Below, one piece after another: positions 34,126-40,676 of a stretch of 64,000 nucleotides of DNA. Positions within the stretch are counted from its first letter, which is position 1. The number at the start of each line of letters is the position of its first letter. Below the pieces are notes generated by a model. It was not told the DNA's origin. It did no database searches and saw only the letters and a list, made by a program, of their open reading frames with translations. Source of the stretch: Pseudomonas massiliensis (GTDB lineage Bacteria > Pseudomonadota > Gammaproteobacteria > Pseudomonadales > Pseudomonadaceae); NCBI RefSeq assembly GCF_000826105.1, contig NZ_CCYK01000007.1:1550001-1614000 (forward strand), in the 5' to 3' direction. Position numbers and translations under genes: made by a program.

Positions 34126-34366
34126 CGCTTTGTACCACCCAGAACAGCTGGATGCCGCCATCGTCGCGCCATGCAAGGGTCACGTTATCGTTTTCAGCGA
34201 TTTCGTCGAGCAGCCTGCGCCAATCCTCGGGGGATTCATCCGGCTGCTTGAAGAGCAGCGCGGAGCGGGTGCGTTGCGCTGGTGGGGCGTTAATGATCTT
34301 TTGCACGCGCAAGGCCATGCGTTCATAAGGGCTTGCTGAGGCTAGAGAGGCATTGGGAGCGGTCAC
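34118..34366 (-). CDS. DUF1654 family protein
   Basis: An 82-residue cytosolic protein. The segment SPYERMALRVQKIINAPPAQR and the ESPEDWRRLLDEIAENDNVTL stretch are the signature of DUF1654, a family largely confined to Pseudomonas and of unknown function. The start is GTG at 34366, behind AAAGGAAA at about 8 nt. A consensus LexA box lies 20 bp upstream. Its stop overlaps the endA start by 8 bp. The context suggests a role tied to DNA damage or DNA turnover. Confidence 0.85.
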   Translation of the reverse strand: MTAPNASLASASPYERMALRVQKIINAPPAQRTRSALLFKQPDESPEDWRRLLDEIAENDNVTLAWRDDGGIQLFWVVQSDD

Positions 34367-34385
34367 CAGGTGTTTCCTTTTGTTG

Positions 34386-34401
34386 CTGTATGCGCATACA
34401 G
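34386..34401. promoter_or_regulatory. LexA (SOS) box of DUF1654-endA operon
   Basis: CTGTATGCGCATACAG is a perfect 16-bp palindrome matching the LexA consensus CTG-N10-CAG with flanking TAT/ATA. On the minus strand it overlaps the probable -10 element (TACTGT). TTGCCA at 34421-34426 lies 17 bp upstream of that as -35. LexA bound here would block RNA polymerase. Confidence 0.82.
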
Positions 34402-34565
34402 TAGTGACTGTGCCAATTTTTGGCAACCCGCTTCGCTTATTTGCTGCGATGCCGGGTGTTATTTATCTTGCGGGCAGATGGCCGCGCACTTGTCATGGCG
34501 ATGGCTAATTATCCGCCGGCTAACATCCGATGATCAGGTGTCAGGCCTAGAACGAGGGCGCTCTC

Positions 34566-34871
34566 ATGGAAATCGATCTGAACCTGCCCGGCCAGCCCAG
34601 CCTGGAAGCGGTTCGCTTGCTTCTGGCCCAGGGTGATGATCGCCAGCATTGCCAGTTGCGTGTAAGCGATAGGGGCATGGCCTGGCTATCCAGCACGGCT
34701 GTTGGGGGCCAGGCCTTGCAAGGGGTGCGCTTTCGCCTGGAAACCTGGGCGGCGGGGTCCGGGTGTGTCGGTCCAGCGGCAGCAGCGGATGATGCGTGGG
34801 TTGCGAAGATACAGGCCGCCTTGCAAAGCAATTGGCCTGAGCCGTACTCGGACTACCTGGATATCTACTGA
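34566..34871 (+). CDS. Hypothetical small protein
   Basis: A 101-residue cytosolic protein beginning MEIDLNLPGQPSLEAVRLLL and ending PEPYSDYLDIY. It has regular codon use and a GAGGGCG site upstream of the ATG. No motif, signal or membrane segment is recognised. It is divergent from the DUF1654-endA operon and precedes an I78-type inhibitor gene by about 130 bp. Confidence 0.6.
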   Translation: MEIDLNLPGQPSLEAVRLLLAQGDDRQHCQLRVSDRGMAWLSSTAVGGQALQGVRFRLETWAAGSGCVGPAAAADDAWVAKIQAALQSNWPEPYSDYLDIY

Positions 34872-35002
34872 TGCGATCTGCTGAAATATCCTGTCACCGT
34901 TGTTCAGGCGGAAAATCGCGGCGCGGCGGGCACACTCTATGTGCAACCTCCCAGTCCTGGTGTGGTCGCAGCTGAGCAACCCTTTGTTCTTGAGGAGGCT
35001 TC

Positions 35003-35320
35003 ATGGGTGTGGTGAAAACCGGGCTGGCATTGGCCCTGGTCGGCGTACTGGCGGGTTGTTCCAAGGATGGAGTGCAGCCTTCGGCGGGTGGGGCGGGCGC
35101 CCCAGTGGCATCGGCTGGCCGGTGCGATGCGCAGGCCGCACAGTTCGCAGTAGGTCAGCAGGCATCCAAGGTGCTTCTCGAGCAGGCCAAGGCCCGGTCG
35201 GGCTCGATGATGGCGCGCATCCTCGGCCCTCATGATGCGGTAACGCTGGACTATCGCTCCGAGCGGTTGAATCTCAATGCCGATGAAACCGGTAAGATCA
35301 TTCGCGCCAACTGTGGCTGA
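35003..35320 (+). CDS. I78-family peptidase inhibitor lipoprotein
   Basis: A 105-residue lipoprotein. The lipobox is GVLAGCSKD. The mature domain (CDAQAAQFAVGQQASKVLLEQAKARSG to NADETGKIIRANCG) matches the I78 protease inhibitor family, including the conserved Cys pair and the DYRSERLNL strand. It probably inhibits serine peptidases in the periplasm or at the outer membrane. The ATG at 35003 has TGAGGAGG upstream. Its end is followed by a shared bidirectional terminator. Confidence 0.85.
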   Translation: MGVVKTGLALALVGVLAGCSKDGVQPSAGGAGAPVASAGRCDAQAAQFAVGQQASKVLLEQAKARSGSMMARILGPHDAVTLDYRSERLNLNADETGKIIRANCG

Positions 35321-35337
35321 CAATCGCCGGGCAAAGA

Positions 35338-35384
35338 AAAGCCCGCCAGGCGCGCCGCTTCATGCGGTACTCCTGACGGGCTTT
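35338..35384. terminator. Bidirectional terminator
   Basis: Stem AAAGCCCGCCAGG paired with CCTGACGGGCTTT lies between the converging I78-type and cold-shock genes. It is flanked by A residues on one side and T on the other, so it can serve both. Confidence 0.8.
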
Positions 35385-35407
35385 CCGGCATCGTAAGCGG
35401 CGGTGTC

Positions 35408-35620
35408 TTACTCGCCACGAACCTGCGCGGCCTGCATCCCTTTCTGGCCTTTCTCAGCCACGAAAGAAACGGTCTGACCTTCTTTCAGGCTTTTGAAACC
35501 GTCGGATTCGATCGCCTTGAAGTGGACGAACAGGTCATCACCACCGCCAGTCGGGGTAATGAAGCCGAAGCCCTTCTCATCGTTGAACCACTTGACGGTG
35601 CCGGTTTGGCGATTGGACAT
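35408..35620 (-). CDS. Cold-shock protein, CspA family
   Basis: A 70-residue single cold-shock domain protein. The RNA-binding motifs GTVKWFNDEKGFGFITP (RNP1) and DLFVHFKAI (RNP2) are intact. It acts as an RNA chaperone that melts secondary structure. The ATG at 35620 begins the conserved MSNRQTGTVKW and follows TTGGAGA. The long AT-richer region upstream (35621-35760) may be a regulated leader, as is usual for this family. Confidence 0.93.
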   Translation of the reverse strand: MSNRQTGTVKWFNDEKGFGFITPTGGGDDLFVHFKAIESDGFKSLKEGQTVSFVAEKGQKGMQAAQVRGE

Positions 35621-35803
35621 GGGGTGTATCTCCAAGAAACATAATTATCTGGTGCGGGCGACGCTCAGTCGAGCGAAGCTTGACCCATCATAGACACAAA
35701 CCGCGCGTTGGTAACCCCTGTCGTCGGGAAAAGCGGATAAATATTTTTGCCCGTGACGGCTTTCCATGCGCCAGGTCAGTAAAAACCCGTCTTCCAGTGA
35801 AAA

Positions 35804-36103
35804 TTACTTGGCCCGGCAGACGCTGACCTCTTTCTGCAAGCGATCACGCAACTCCACCGTGGGTGGCGGGGCCTTGCTCATCAGTTGCTGGATTTCCGCG
35901 GTGCTGAACTGCTTTTCGATCACGTCGGCACCACAGCCGCAGTGAGTCGTGGCCGTGCTAGCGTCCACCTGCTGCCTGGCGGTGGCGACGCAGTCACTCA
36001 TGTACTGCTCGCGAGCGCCGCTGGGCCACGCGGCGTGCGCCATAAGGGGGCAAAGCATCGCCAGCGGCAAGGCGGCGCGAATCAGGGAGTAAGGCAGGCG
36101 CAT
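35804..36103 (-). CDS. Small secreted protein with Cys motif
   Basis: A 99-residue exported protein. The signal peptide is MRLPYSLIRAALPLAMLCPLMAHA. The mature part has four cysteines: C in YMSDCVATA, the CGC triplet motif in TTHCGCGAD, and C near the end in SVCRAK. This suggests two disulfides. No family name is assigned. The ATG at 36103 follows AAGGAGCC. It lies between the cold-shock gene and the thrS leader on the opposite strand. Confidence 0.7.
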   Translation of the reverse strand: MRLPYSLIRAALPLAMLCPLMAHAAWPSGAREQYMSDCVATARQQVDASTATTHCGCGADVIEKQFSTAEIQQLMSKAPPPTVELRDRLQKEVSVCRAK

Positions 36104-36226
36104 GACAGGCTCCTTCGGGCAGGGTTCGCGAGGCTTCACGTCCATTCGAGACGGTTGCCCCTGGCAAGTTCAGCGCATCTGCCAGGATTGCCTAGAAAGC
36201 CCAGCCGTCATTGGCCGGTCCTGTGC

Positions 36227-36385
36227 TAGGATGGCTGTCCCGCTCAAGGGAGCGGGTCAACGTTCATTTCCAGTCACTCCGGTTCGGTCATTGGTTGGCC
36301 TTCGGCTCCTGCCACTGTGAGGCAGGCATACCACCGAATCCTGTACTGGCTCATCCCAACCCACGTGACCTTTGGTAGGGGTCAC
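36227..36385 (+). promoter_or_regulatory. Structured thrS leader
   Basis: An extended -10 (TGC-TAGGAT) ends at 36232. The leader then shows three local hairpins: CCCGCTC-AAGG-GAGCGGG (36239-36256), CCTGCC paired with GGCAGG (about 36308-36326), and GTGACC paired with GGTCAC (36365-36385), the last ending just before the GGAGAGGAGG ribosome binding site. In E. coli ThrRS represses its own translation through a structured leader; a similar control here is inferred. Confidence 0.45.
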
Positions 36386-36404
36386 CACTAGGAGAGGAGG
36401 CGCC

Positions 36405-38327
36405 ATGCCAAACATCACTCTTCCTGACGGCAGTCAGCGTTCATTCGATCATCCCGTGACCGTGGCCCAGGTGGCTGCTTCCATCGGTGCCGGCCTGGCC
36501 AAGGCAACGGTGGCCGGCAAGGTGGACGGCAAGCTGGTCGATGCCTGCGACCTCATCAGCAATGATGCGAGCCTTCAGATCATTACCCCAAAGGACGAGG
36601 AGGGGCTGGAAATCATTCGTCACTCCTGCGCGCACCTGGTGGGCCATGCAGTCAAGCAGCTCTATCCGACCGCGCGCATGGTCATCGGCCCGGTGATCGA
36701 GGAAGGCTTCTACTACGACATCGCCTTCGAGCGGCCCTTCACGCCGGATGACATGGCGGCCATCGAGGCGCGCATGCGCGAGCTTATCGATACCGAATAC
36801 AACGTCATCAAGAAGATGACGCCGCGCGCCGACGTCATCGAGGTGTTCAAGGCCCGTGGCGAGGATTACAAGCTGCGCCTGGTCGAGGACATGCCGGATG
36901 AAACCGCCATGGGCCTGTACTATCACGAAGAGTATGTGGACATGTGCCGCGGGCCCCATGTCCCCAATACCCGCTTCCTGAAAGCGTTCAAGCTGACCAA
37001 GCTGTCGGGGGCCTACTGGCGTGGCGATGCGAAGAATGAGCAGCTCCAGCGTGTGTACGGCACCGCCTGGGCGGACAAGAAGCAGCTGGCTGCCTACATC
37101 CAGCGGATCGAAGAGGCTGAAAAGCGCGACCACCGGCGCATCGGCAAGCAGCTTGACCTGTTCCACCTGCAGGAAGAAGCCCCGGGAATGGTGTTCTGGC
37201 ATCCCAATGGCTGGACCATCTATCAGGTGTTGGAACAGCACATGCGTCAGGTGCAGCGCCAACATGGCTATGTAGAGGTGAAAACACCTCAGGTGGTCGA
37301 TCGCGTGCTCTGGGAGCGCTCCGGGCATTGGTCCAACTACGCTGAAAACATGTTCACCACGCATTCGGAAAACCGCGACTACGCGGTCAAGCCGATGAAC
37401 TGCCCCTGTCACGTGCAGATCTTCAACCAGGGCTTGAAGTCGTACCGCGACCTGCCGTTGCGGCTGGCCGAATTCGGTTCATGCCACCGTAACGAGGCGT
37501 CGGGCGCGCTCCACGGCATCATGCGCGTGCGCGGCTTCACCCAGGACGACGCGCATATTTTCTGCACCGAGGATCAAGTCAAGAAGGAATCGGCCGATTT
37601 CATCAACTTGACCATGCAGGTGTACAAGGACTTCGGTTTCGACGACGTCACCATGAAGCTTTCTACTCGCCCGGCCAAGCGTGTAGGTTCGGAAGAGTTC
37701 TGGGATCGCGCGGAGAAGGCCCTGGCCGACGCACTGGATGATTCCGGCCTGCCATGGGAATACCTCCCTGGCGAGGGCGCGTTCTATGGGCCGAAGATCG
37801 AGTTCACCCTCAAGGACTGCCTCGGGCGCAACTGGCAGTGCGGCACCCTGCAGTACGACCCCAACCTGCCGGAGCGTCTGGACGCCAGCTATATCGCCGA
37901 AGACAACGGCCGCAAGCGCCCGGTCATGCTGCATCGCGCCATCCTCGGATCCTTCGAGCGGTTCATCGGCATGCTGATCGAGCACTATGCCGGCGCCTTC
38001 CCGGCCTGGCTGGCGCCTACCCAGGCGGTGATCATGAATATCACCGACAGCCAGGCGGCTTTTGCCCGTGAAGTGGAAGGGATTCTCAATGGAAGCGGCT
38101 TCCGTGCCAAGTCCGACTTGAGAAACGAGAAAATTGGCTTTAAAATCCGCGAGCATACTCTGCTCAAGGTGCCCTTCATGCTGGTCATCGGGGACCGCGA
38201 GGTGGAGACGCAAACTGTCGCCGTGCGCACACGTGAAGGCGCGGACCTTGGCTCGATGCCGGTCGCGCAATTCCAGCAGCACCTTGCGCAGGCGGTTTCC
38301 CGGCGTGGTCGCCAAGATTTGGAGTAA
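36405..38327 (+). CDS. thrS: Threonyl-tRNA synthetase
   Basis: A 640-residue class II synthetase. It has an N-terminal TGS domain (residues 1-61) and an editing domain with RHSCAHLVGHAVKQLYP and the later SAD-type MCRGPHVP. The catalytic core has motif 2 (FGSCHRNEASGALHGIMRVRGFTQDD) and motif 3 near HRAILGSFERFIGML, with zinc ligands in MNCPCH. An anticodon-binding domain ends the protein. It charges tRNA-Thr and removes misacylated Ser. A strong GGAGAGGAGG precedes the ATG. It is the first gene of the translation operon. Confidence 0.98.
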   Translation: MPNITLPDGSQRSFDHPVTVAQVAASIGAGLAKATVAGKVDGKLVDACDLISNDASLQIITPKDEEGLEIIRHSCAHLVGHAVKQLYPTARMVIGPVIEEGFYYDIAFERPFTPDDMAAIEARMRELIDTEYNVIKKMTPRADVIEVFKARGEDYKLRLVEDMPDETAMGLYYHEEYVDMCRGPHVPNTRFLKAFKLTKLSGAYWRGDAKNEQLQRVYGTAWADKKQLAAYIQRIEEAEKRDHRRIGKQLDLFHLQEEAPGMVFWHPNGWTIYQVLEQHMRQVQRQHGYVEVKTPQVVDRVLWERSGHWSNYAENMFTTHSENRDYAVKPMNCPCHVQIFNQGLKSYRDLPLRLAEFGSCHRNEASGALHGIMRVRGFTQDDAHIFCTEDQVKKESADFINLTMQVYKDFGFDDVTMKLSTRPAKRVGSEEFWDRAEKALADALDDSGLPWEYLPGEGAFYGPKIEFTLKDCLGRNWQCGTLQYDPNLPERLDASYIAEDNGRKRPVMLHRAILGSFERFIGMLIEHYAGAFPAWLAPTQAVIMNITDSQAAFAREVEGILNGSGFRAKSDLRNEKIGFKIREHTLLKVPFMLVIGDREVETQTVAVRTREGADLGSMPVAQFQQHLAQAVSRRGRQDLE

Positions 38328-38329
38328 TC

Positions 38330-38878
38330 ATTATTAAGCGTGAAATGAGACAGGATAAACGAACTGCGCCCAAGGCACCGATCAACGAGAACATCTCGGC
38401 TCGCGAGGTCCGGTTAATCGGTGCTGACGGTGAACAGGTTGGCATCGTCTCTATTGATGAAGCGCTTCGTATCGCTGAAGAAGCGAAGCTGGATCTGGTG
38501 GAGATCTCCGCTGACGCGCAGCCGCCCGTTTGCAAGGTCATGGACTACGGCAAGCACCTCTTCGAGAAGAAGAAGCAGGCCAACGAAGCCAAGAAGAACC
38601 AGAAGCAGATCCAGATAAAAGAAATCAAGTTTCGTCCAGGGACGGAAGAAGGGGATTACCAGGTAAAACTGCGCAACCTGGTACGTTTCCTGAGTGATGG
38701 GGACAAGGCCAAGATCTCTCTGAGATTCCGTGGTCGTGAGATGGCCCACCAGGAGCTGGGCATGCAGCTGTTGAAGCGAGTCGAAACCGACCTCGCCGAA
38801 TACGGCTCCGTTGAACAGCAGCCTAAGATGGAAGGACGCCAGCTGTTGATGGTCATCGCCCCCAAACGCAAGAAGTAA
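38330..38878 (+). CDS. infC: Translation initiation factor IF-3
   Basis: A 182-residue IF-3. The N-domain starts around NENISAREVRLIGADGEQVG, the linker is Lys-rich, and the C-domain has GDKAKISLRFRGREMAH. The start is taken as ATT at 38330 (ATT ATT AAG CGT GAA ATG), 2 bp after the thrS stop with GGAG at 5 nt; ATT at 38333 is also possible. A rare ATT start is the well-known basis of IF-3 autoregulation in E. coli. An internal ATG at 38345 would lose five conserved residues. Confidence 0.95.
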   Translation: MIKREMRQDKRTAPKAPINENISAREVRLIGADGEQVGIVSIDEALRIAEEAKLDLVEISADAQPPVCKVMDYGKHLFEKKKQANEAKKNQKQIQIKEIKFRPGTEEGDYQVKLRNLVRFLSDGDKAKISLRFRGREMAHQELGMQLLKRVETDLAEYGSVEQQPKMEGRQLLMVIAPKRKK

Positions 38879-38938
38879 CCTCCAGGGCACGGCAGGCCTT
38901 GTGGTTATGTTTATTCACTGAATGCGGAGTATCCGAAC

Positions 38939-39133
38939 ATGCCAAAGATGAAAACCAAAAGTGGTGCCGCGAAGCGTTTCCTGAAAACCGCTTCCGGCTT
39001 CAAGCACAAACACGCTTTCAAGAGCCACATCCTGACCAAGATGTCCACCAAGCGTAAGCGTCAACTGCGCGGTAGCAGCCTGCTGCATCCGTCTGACGTG
39101 GCAAAAGTGGAGCGCATGCTGCGCGTTCGTTGA
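38939..39133 (+). CDS. rpmI: 50S ribosomal protein L35
   Basis: A 64-residue, very basic protein starting MPKMKTKSGAAKRFLKT and ending ERMLRVR, normal for L35. It is placed between infC and rplT as in most bacteria. In E. coli L20 represses rpmI-rplT translation through the mRNA; the same could hold here. Confidence 0.98.
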   Translation: MPKMKTKSGAAKRFLKTASGFKHKHAFKSHILTKMSTKRKRQLRGSSLLHPSDVAKVERMLRVR

Positions 39134-39167
39134 TTCCGTTTTCGGTCAAAGATAGAGGATATAACTC

Positions 39168-39524
39168 ATGGCTCGTGTTAAGCGTGGCGTCATTGCCCGT
39201 AAGCGTCACAAGAAAATTCTGAAACTTGCCAAAGGCTACTACGGTGCGCGCTCGCGCGTATTCCGCGTTGCCAAGCAAGCCGTCATCAAGGCTGGCCAAT
39301 ACGCCTACCGCGATCGTCGTCAGAAGAAACGCCAGTTCCGCGCTCTGTGGATCGCCCGTATCAACGCTGGTGCTCGTACCAACGGCCTGTCCTACAGCCG
39401 TTTGATCGCTGGCCTGAAAAAGGCAGCCATCGAGATCGACCGTAAGGTTCTGGCCGATCTGGCAGTGAACGAAAAAGCGGCGTTTGCTGCGATTGTCGAG
39501 AAAGCTAAAGCCTCGCTGGCTTGA
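39168..39524 (+). CDS. rplT: 50S ribosomal protein L20
   Basis: A 118-residue basic protein starting MARVKRGVIARKRHKKILKL, with the conserved RDRRQKKRQFRALWIARINA segment. It has full length. L20 is needed for early 50S assembly. It lies 34 bp after rpmI. A strong hairpin separates it from pheS. Confidence 0.98.
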   Translation: MARVKRGVIARKRHKKILKLAKGYYGARSRVFRVAKQAVIKAGQYAYRDRRQKKRQFRALWIARINAGARTNGLSYSRLIAGLKKAAIEIDRKVLADLAVNEKAAFAAIVEKAKASLA

Positions 39525-39541
39525 GTATCCCCGACAATCAT

Positions 39542-39613
39542 CCTTGCCTGCCTTGGTAGGCAAGGGTGTTGAACGTCTTTGAATAGGGGAAGGGCCTGCG
39601 CTCTTCCCCTATT
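39542..39613 (+). terminator. rplT-pheS intergenic hairpins (partial terminator or attenuator)
   Basis: Two stems lie in this gap: CCTTGCCT paired with AGGCAAGG (39542-39565), and an 11-bp stem AATAGGGGAAG paired with CTTCCCCTATT (39582-39613) with a 10-base loop and a short T run. The second resembles a terminator 19 bp before the pheS ATG. E. coli pheST is controlled by attenuation at this place, but no Phe-rich leader peptide is visible here. Confidence 0.6.
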
Positions 39614-39632
39614 TCGTATCTGGAGCCTTTAC

Positions 39633-40649
39633 ATGGAAAACCTGGATGCGCTGGTCAGCCAAGCTTTGGAGGCCGTGCACAATGCGCAAGACATCAATGC
39701 CCTGGAGCAGATCCGGGTTCAGTACCTTGGCAAGAAAGGCGAGCTGACCCAGGTCATGAAGACCCTCGGCAACCTGCCGGCTGAAGAACGGCCCCGGGTC
39801 GGGGCGCTGATCAACGAAGCCAAGGAGCGTGTCACCGAGGTGCTCAACGCTCGGATGACGGCTTTCGAAGAGACGGCGCTCAACGCTCGTCTCGCCGCCG
39901 AGCGAGTAGATGTCACCCTGCCGGGTCGCGGCCAGGCCAGTGGTGGGCTGCACCCGATCACCCGCACCCTCGAGCGCATCGAACAGTTTTTCACCCATAT
40001 TGGCTACGGCATCGCTGAAGGCCCCGAAGTGGAAGACGACTACCATAACTTCGAGGCGCTCAACATTCCGGGGCATCACCCGGCTCGTGCCATGCACGAC
40101 ACCTTCTATTTCAATGCAAACATGCTGTTGCGAACCCATACCTCGCCGGTTCAGGTGAGGACCATGGAAGCCAGTCAGCCGCCGATTCGCATTGTCTGCC
40201 CCGGGCGCGTCTATCGCTGCGACTCGGACCTTACCCATTCCCCCATGTTCCACCAGGTGGAAGGGCTGTTGATCGACCGCGATATCAATTTCGCGGACCT
40301 GAAGGGCACCATCGAGGAGTTCCTCCGAGTGTTCTTCGAGAAGGAGCTGGCGGTACGTTTCCGTCCGTCCTTCTTCCCCTTCACCGAGCCATCGGCCGAG
40401 GTGGACATCCAGTGCGTCATCTGCAGCGGCGGCGGCTGCCGCGTCTGCAAGCAGACCGGCTGGCTGGAAGTGATGGGATGCGGCATGGTTCACCCCAACG
40501 TGCTGCGGATGTCCGGAATCGATCCGGAAACCTACTCTGGCTTCGCCTTCGGCATGGGAGCCGAACGTCTGGCCATGTTGCGTTATGGTGTCAACGATTT
40601 GCGCCTGTTCTTCGACAACGACTTGCGATTCCTCGCGCAATTCCGCTAG
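39633..40649 (+). CDS. pheS: Phenylalanyl-tRNA synthetase alpha subunit
   Basis: A 338-residue subunit. The N-terminal coiled coil (about residues 1-95) contacts tRNA. The class II catalytic core has LLRTHTSPVQVR, motif 2 around RIVCPGRVYRCDSDLTHSPMFHQVEG, and motif 3 in SGFAFGMGAERLAMLRYG. The insertion CVICSGGGCRVCKQTGWLEVMGCGM is typical for the bacterial alpha chain. With PheT it forms the alpha2-beta2 enzyme. The ATG at 39633 follows TGGAG. Confidence 0.98.
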   Translation: MENLDALVSQALEAVHNAQDINALEQIRVQYLGKKGELTQVMKTLGNLPAEERPRVGALINEAKERVTEVLNARMTAFEETALNARLAAERVDVTLPGRGQASGGLHPITRTLERIEQFFTHIGYGIAEGPEVEDDYHNFEALNIPGHHPARAMHDTFYFNANMLLRTHTSPVQVRTMEASQPPIRIVCPGRVYRCDSDLTHSPMFHQVEGLLIDRDINFADLKGTIEEFLRVFFEKELAVRFRPSFFPFTEPSAEVDIQCVICSGGGCRVCKQTGWLEVMGCGMVHPNVLRMSGIDPETYSGFAFGMGAERLAMLRYGVNDLRLFFDNDLRFLAQFR

Positions 40650-40676
40650 CCGTAACGACATTTTCTGGAGAACAGC

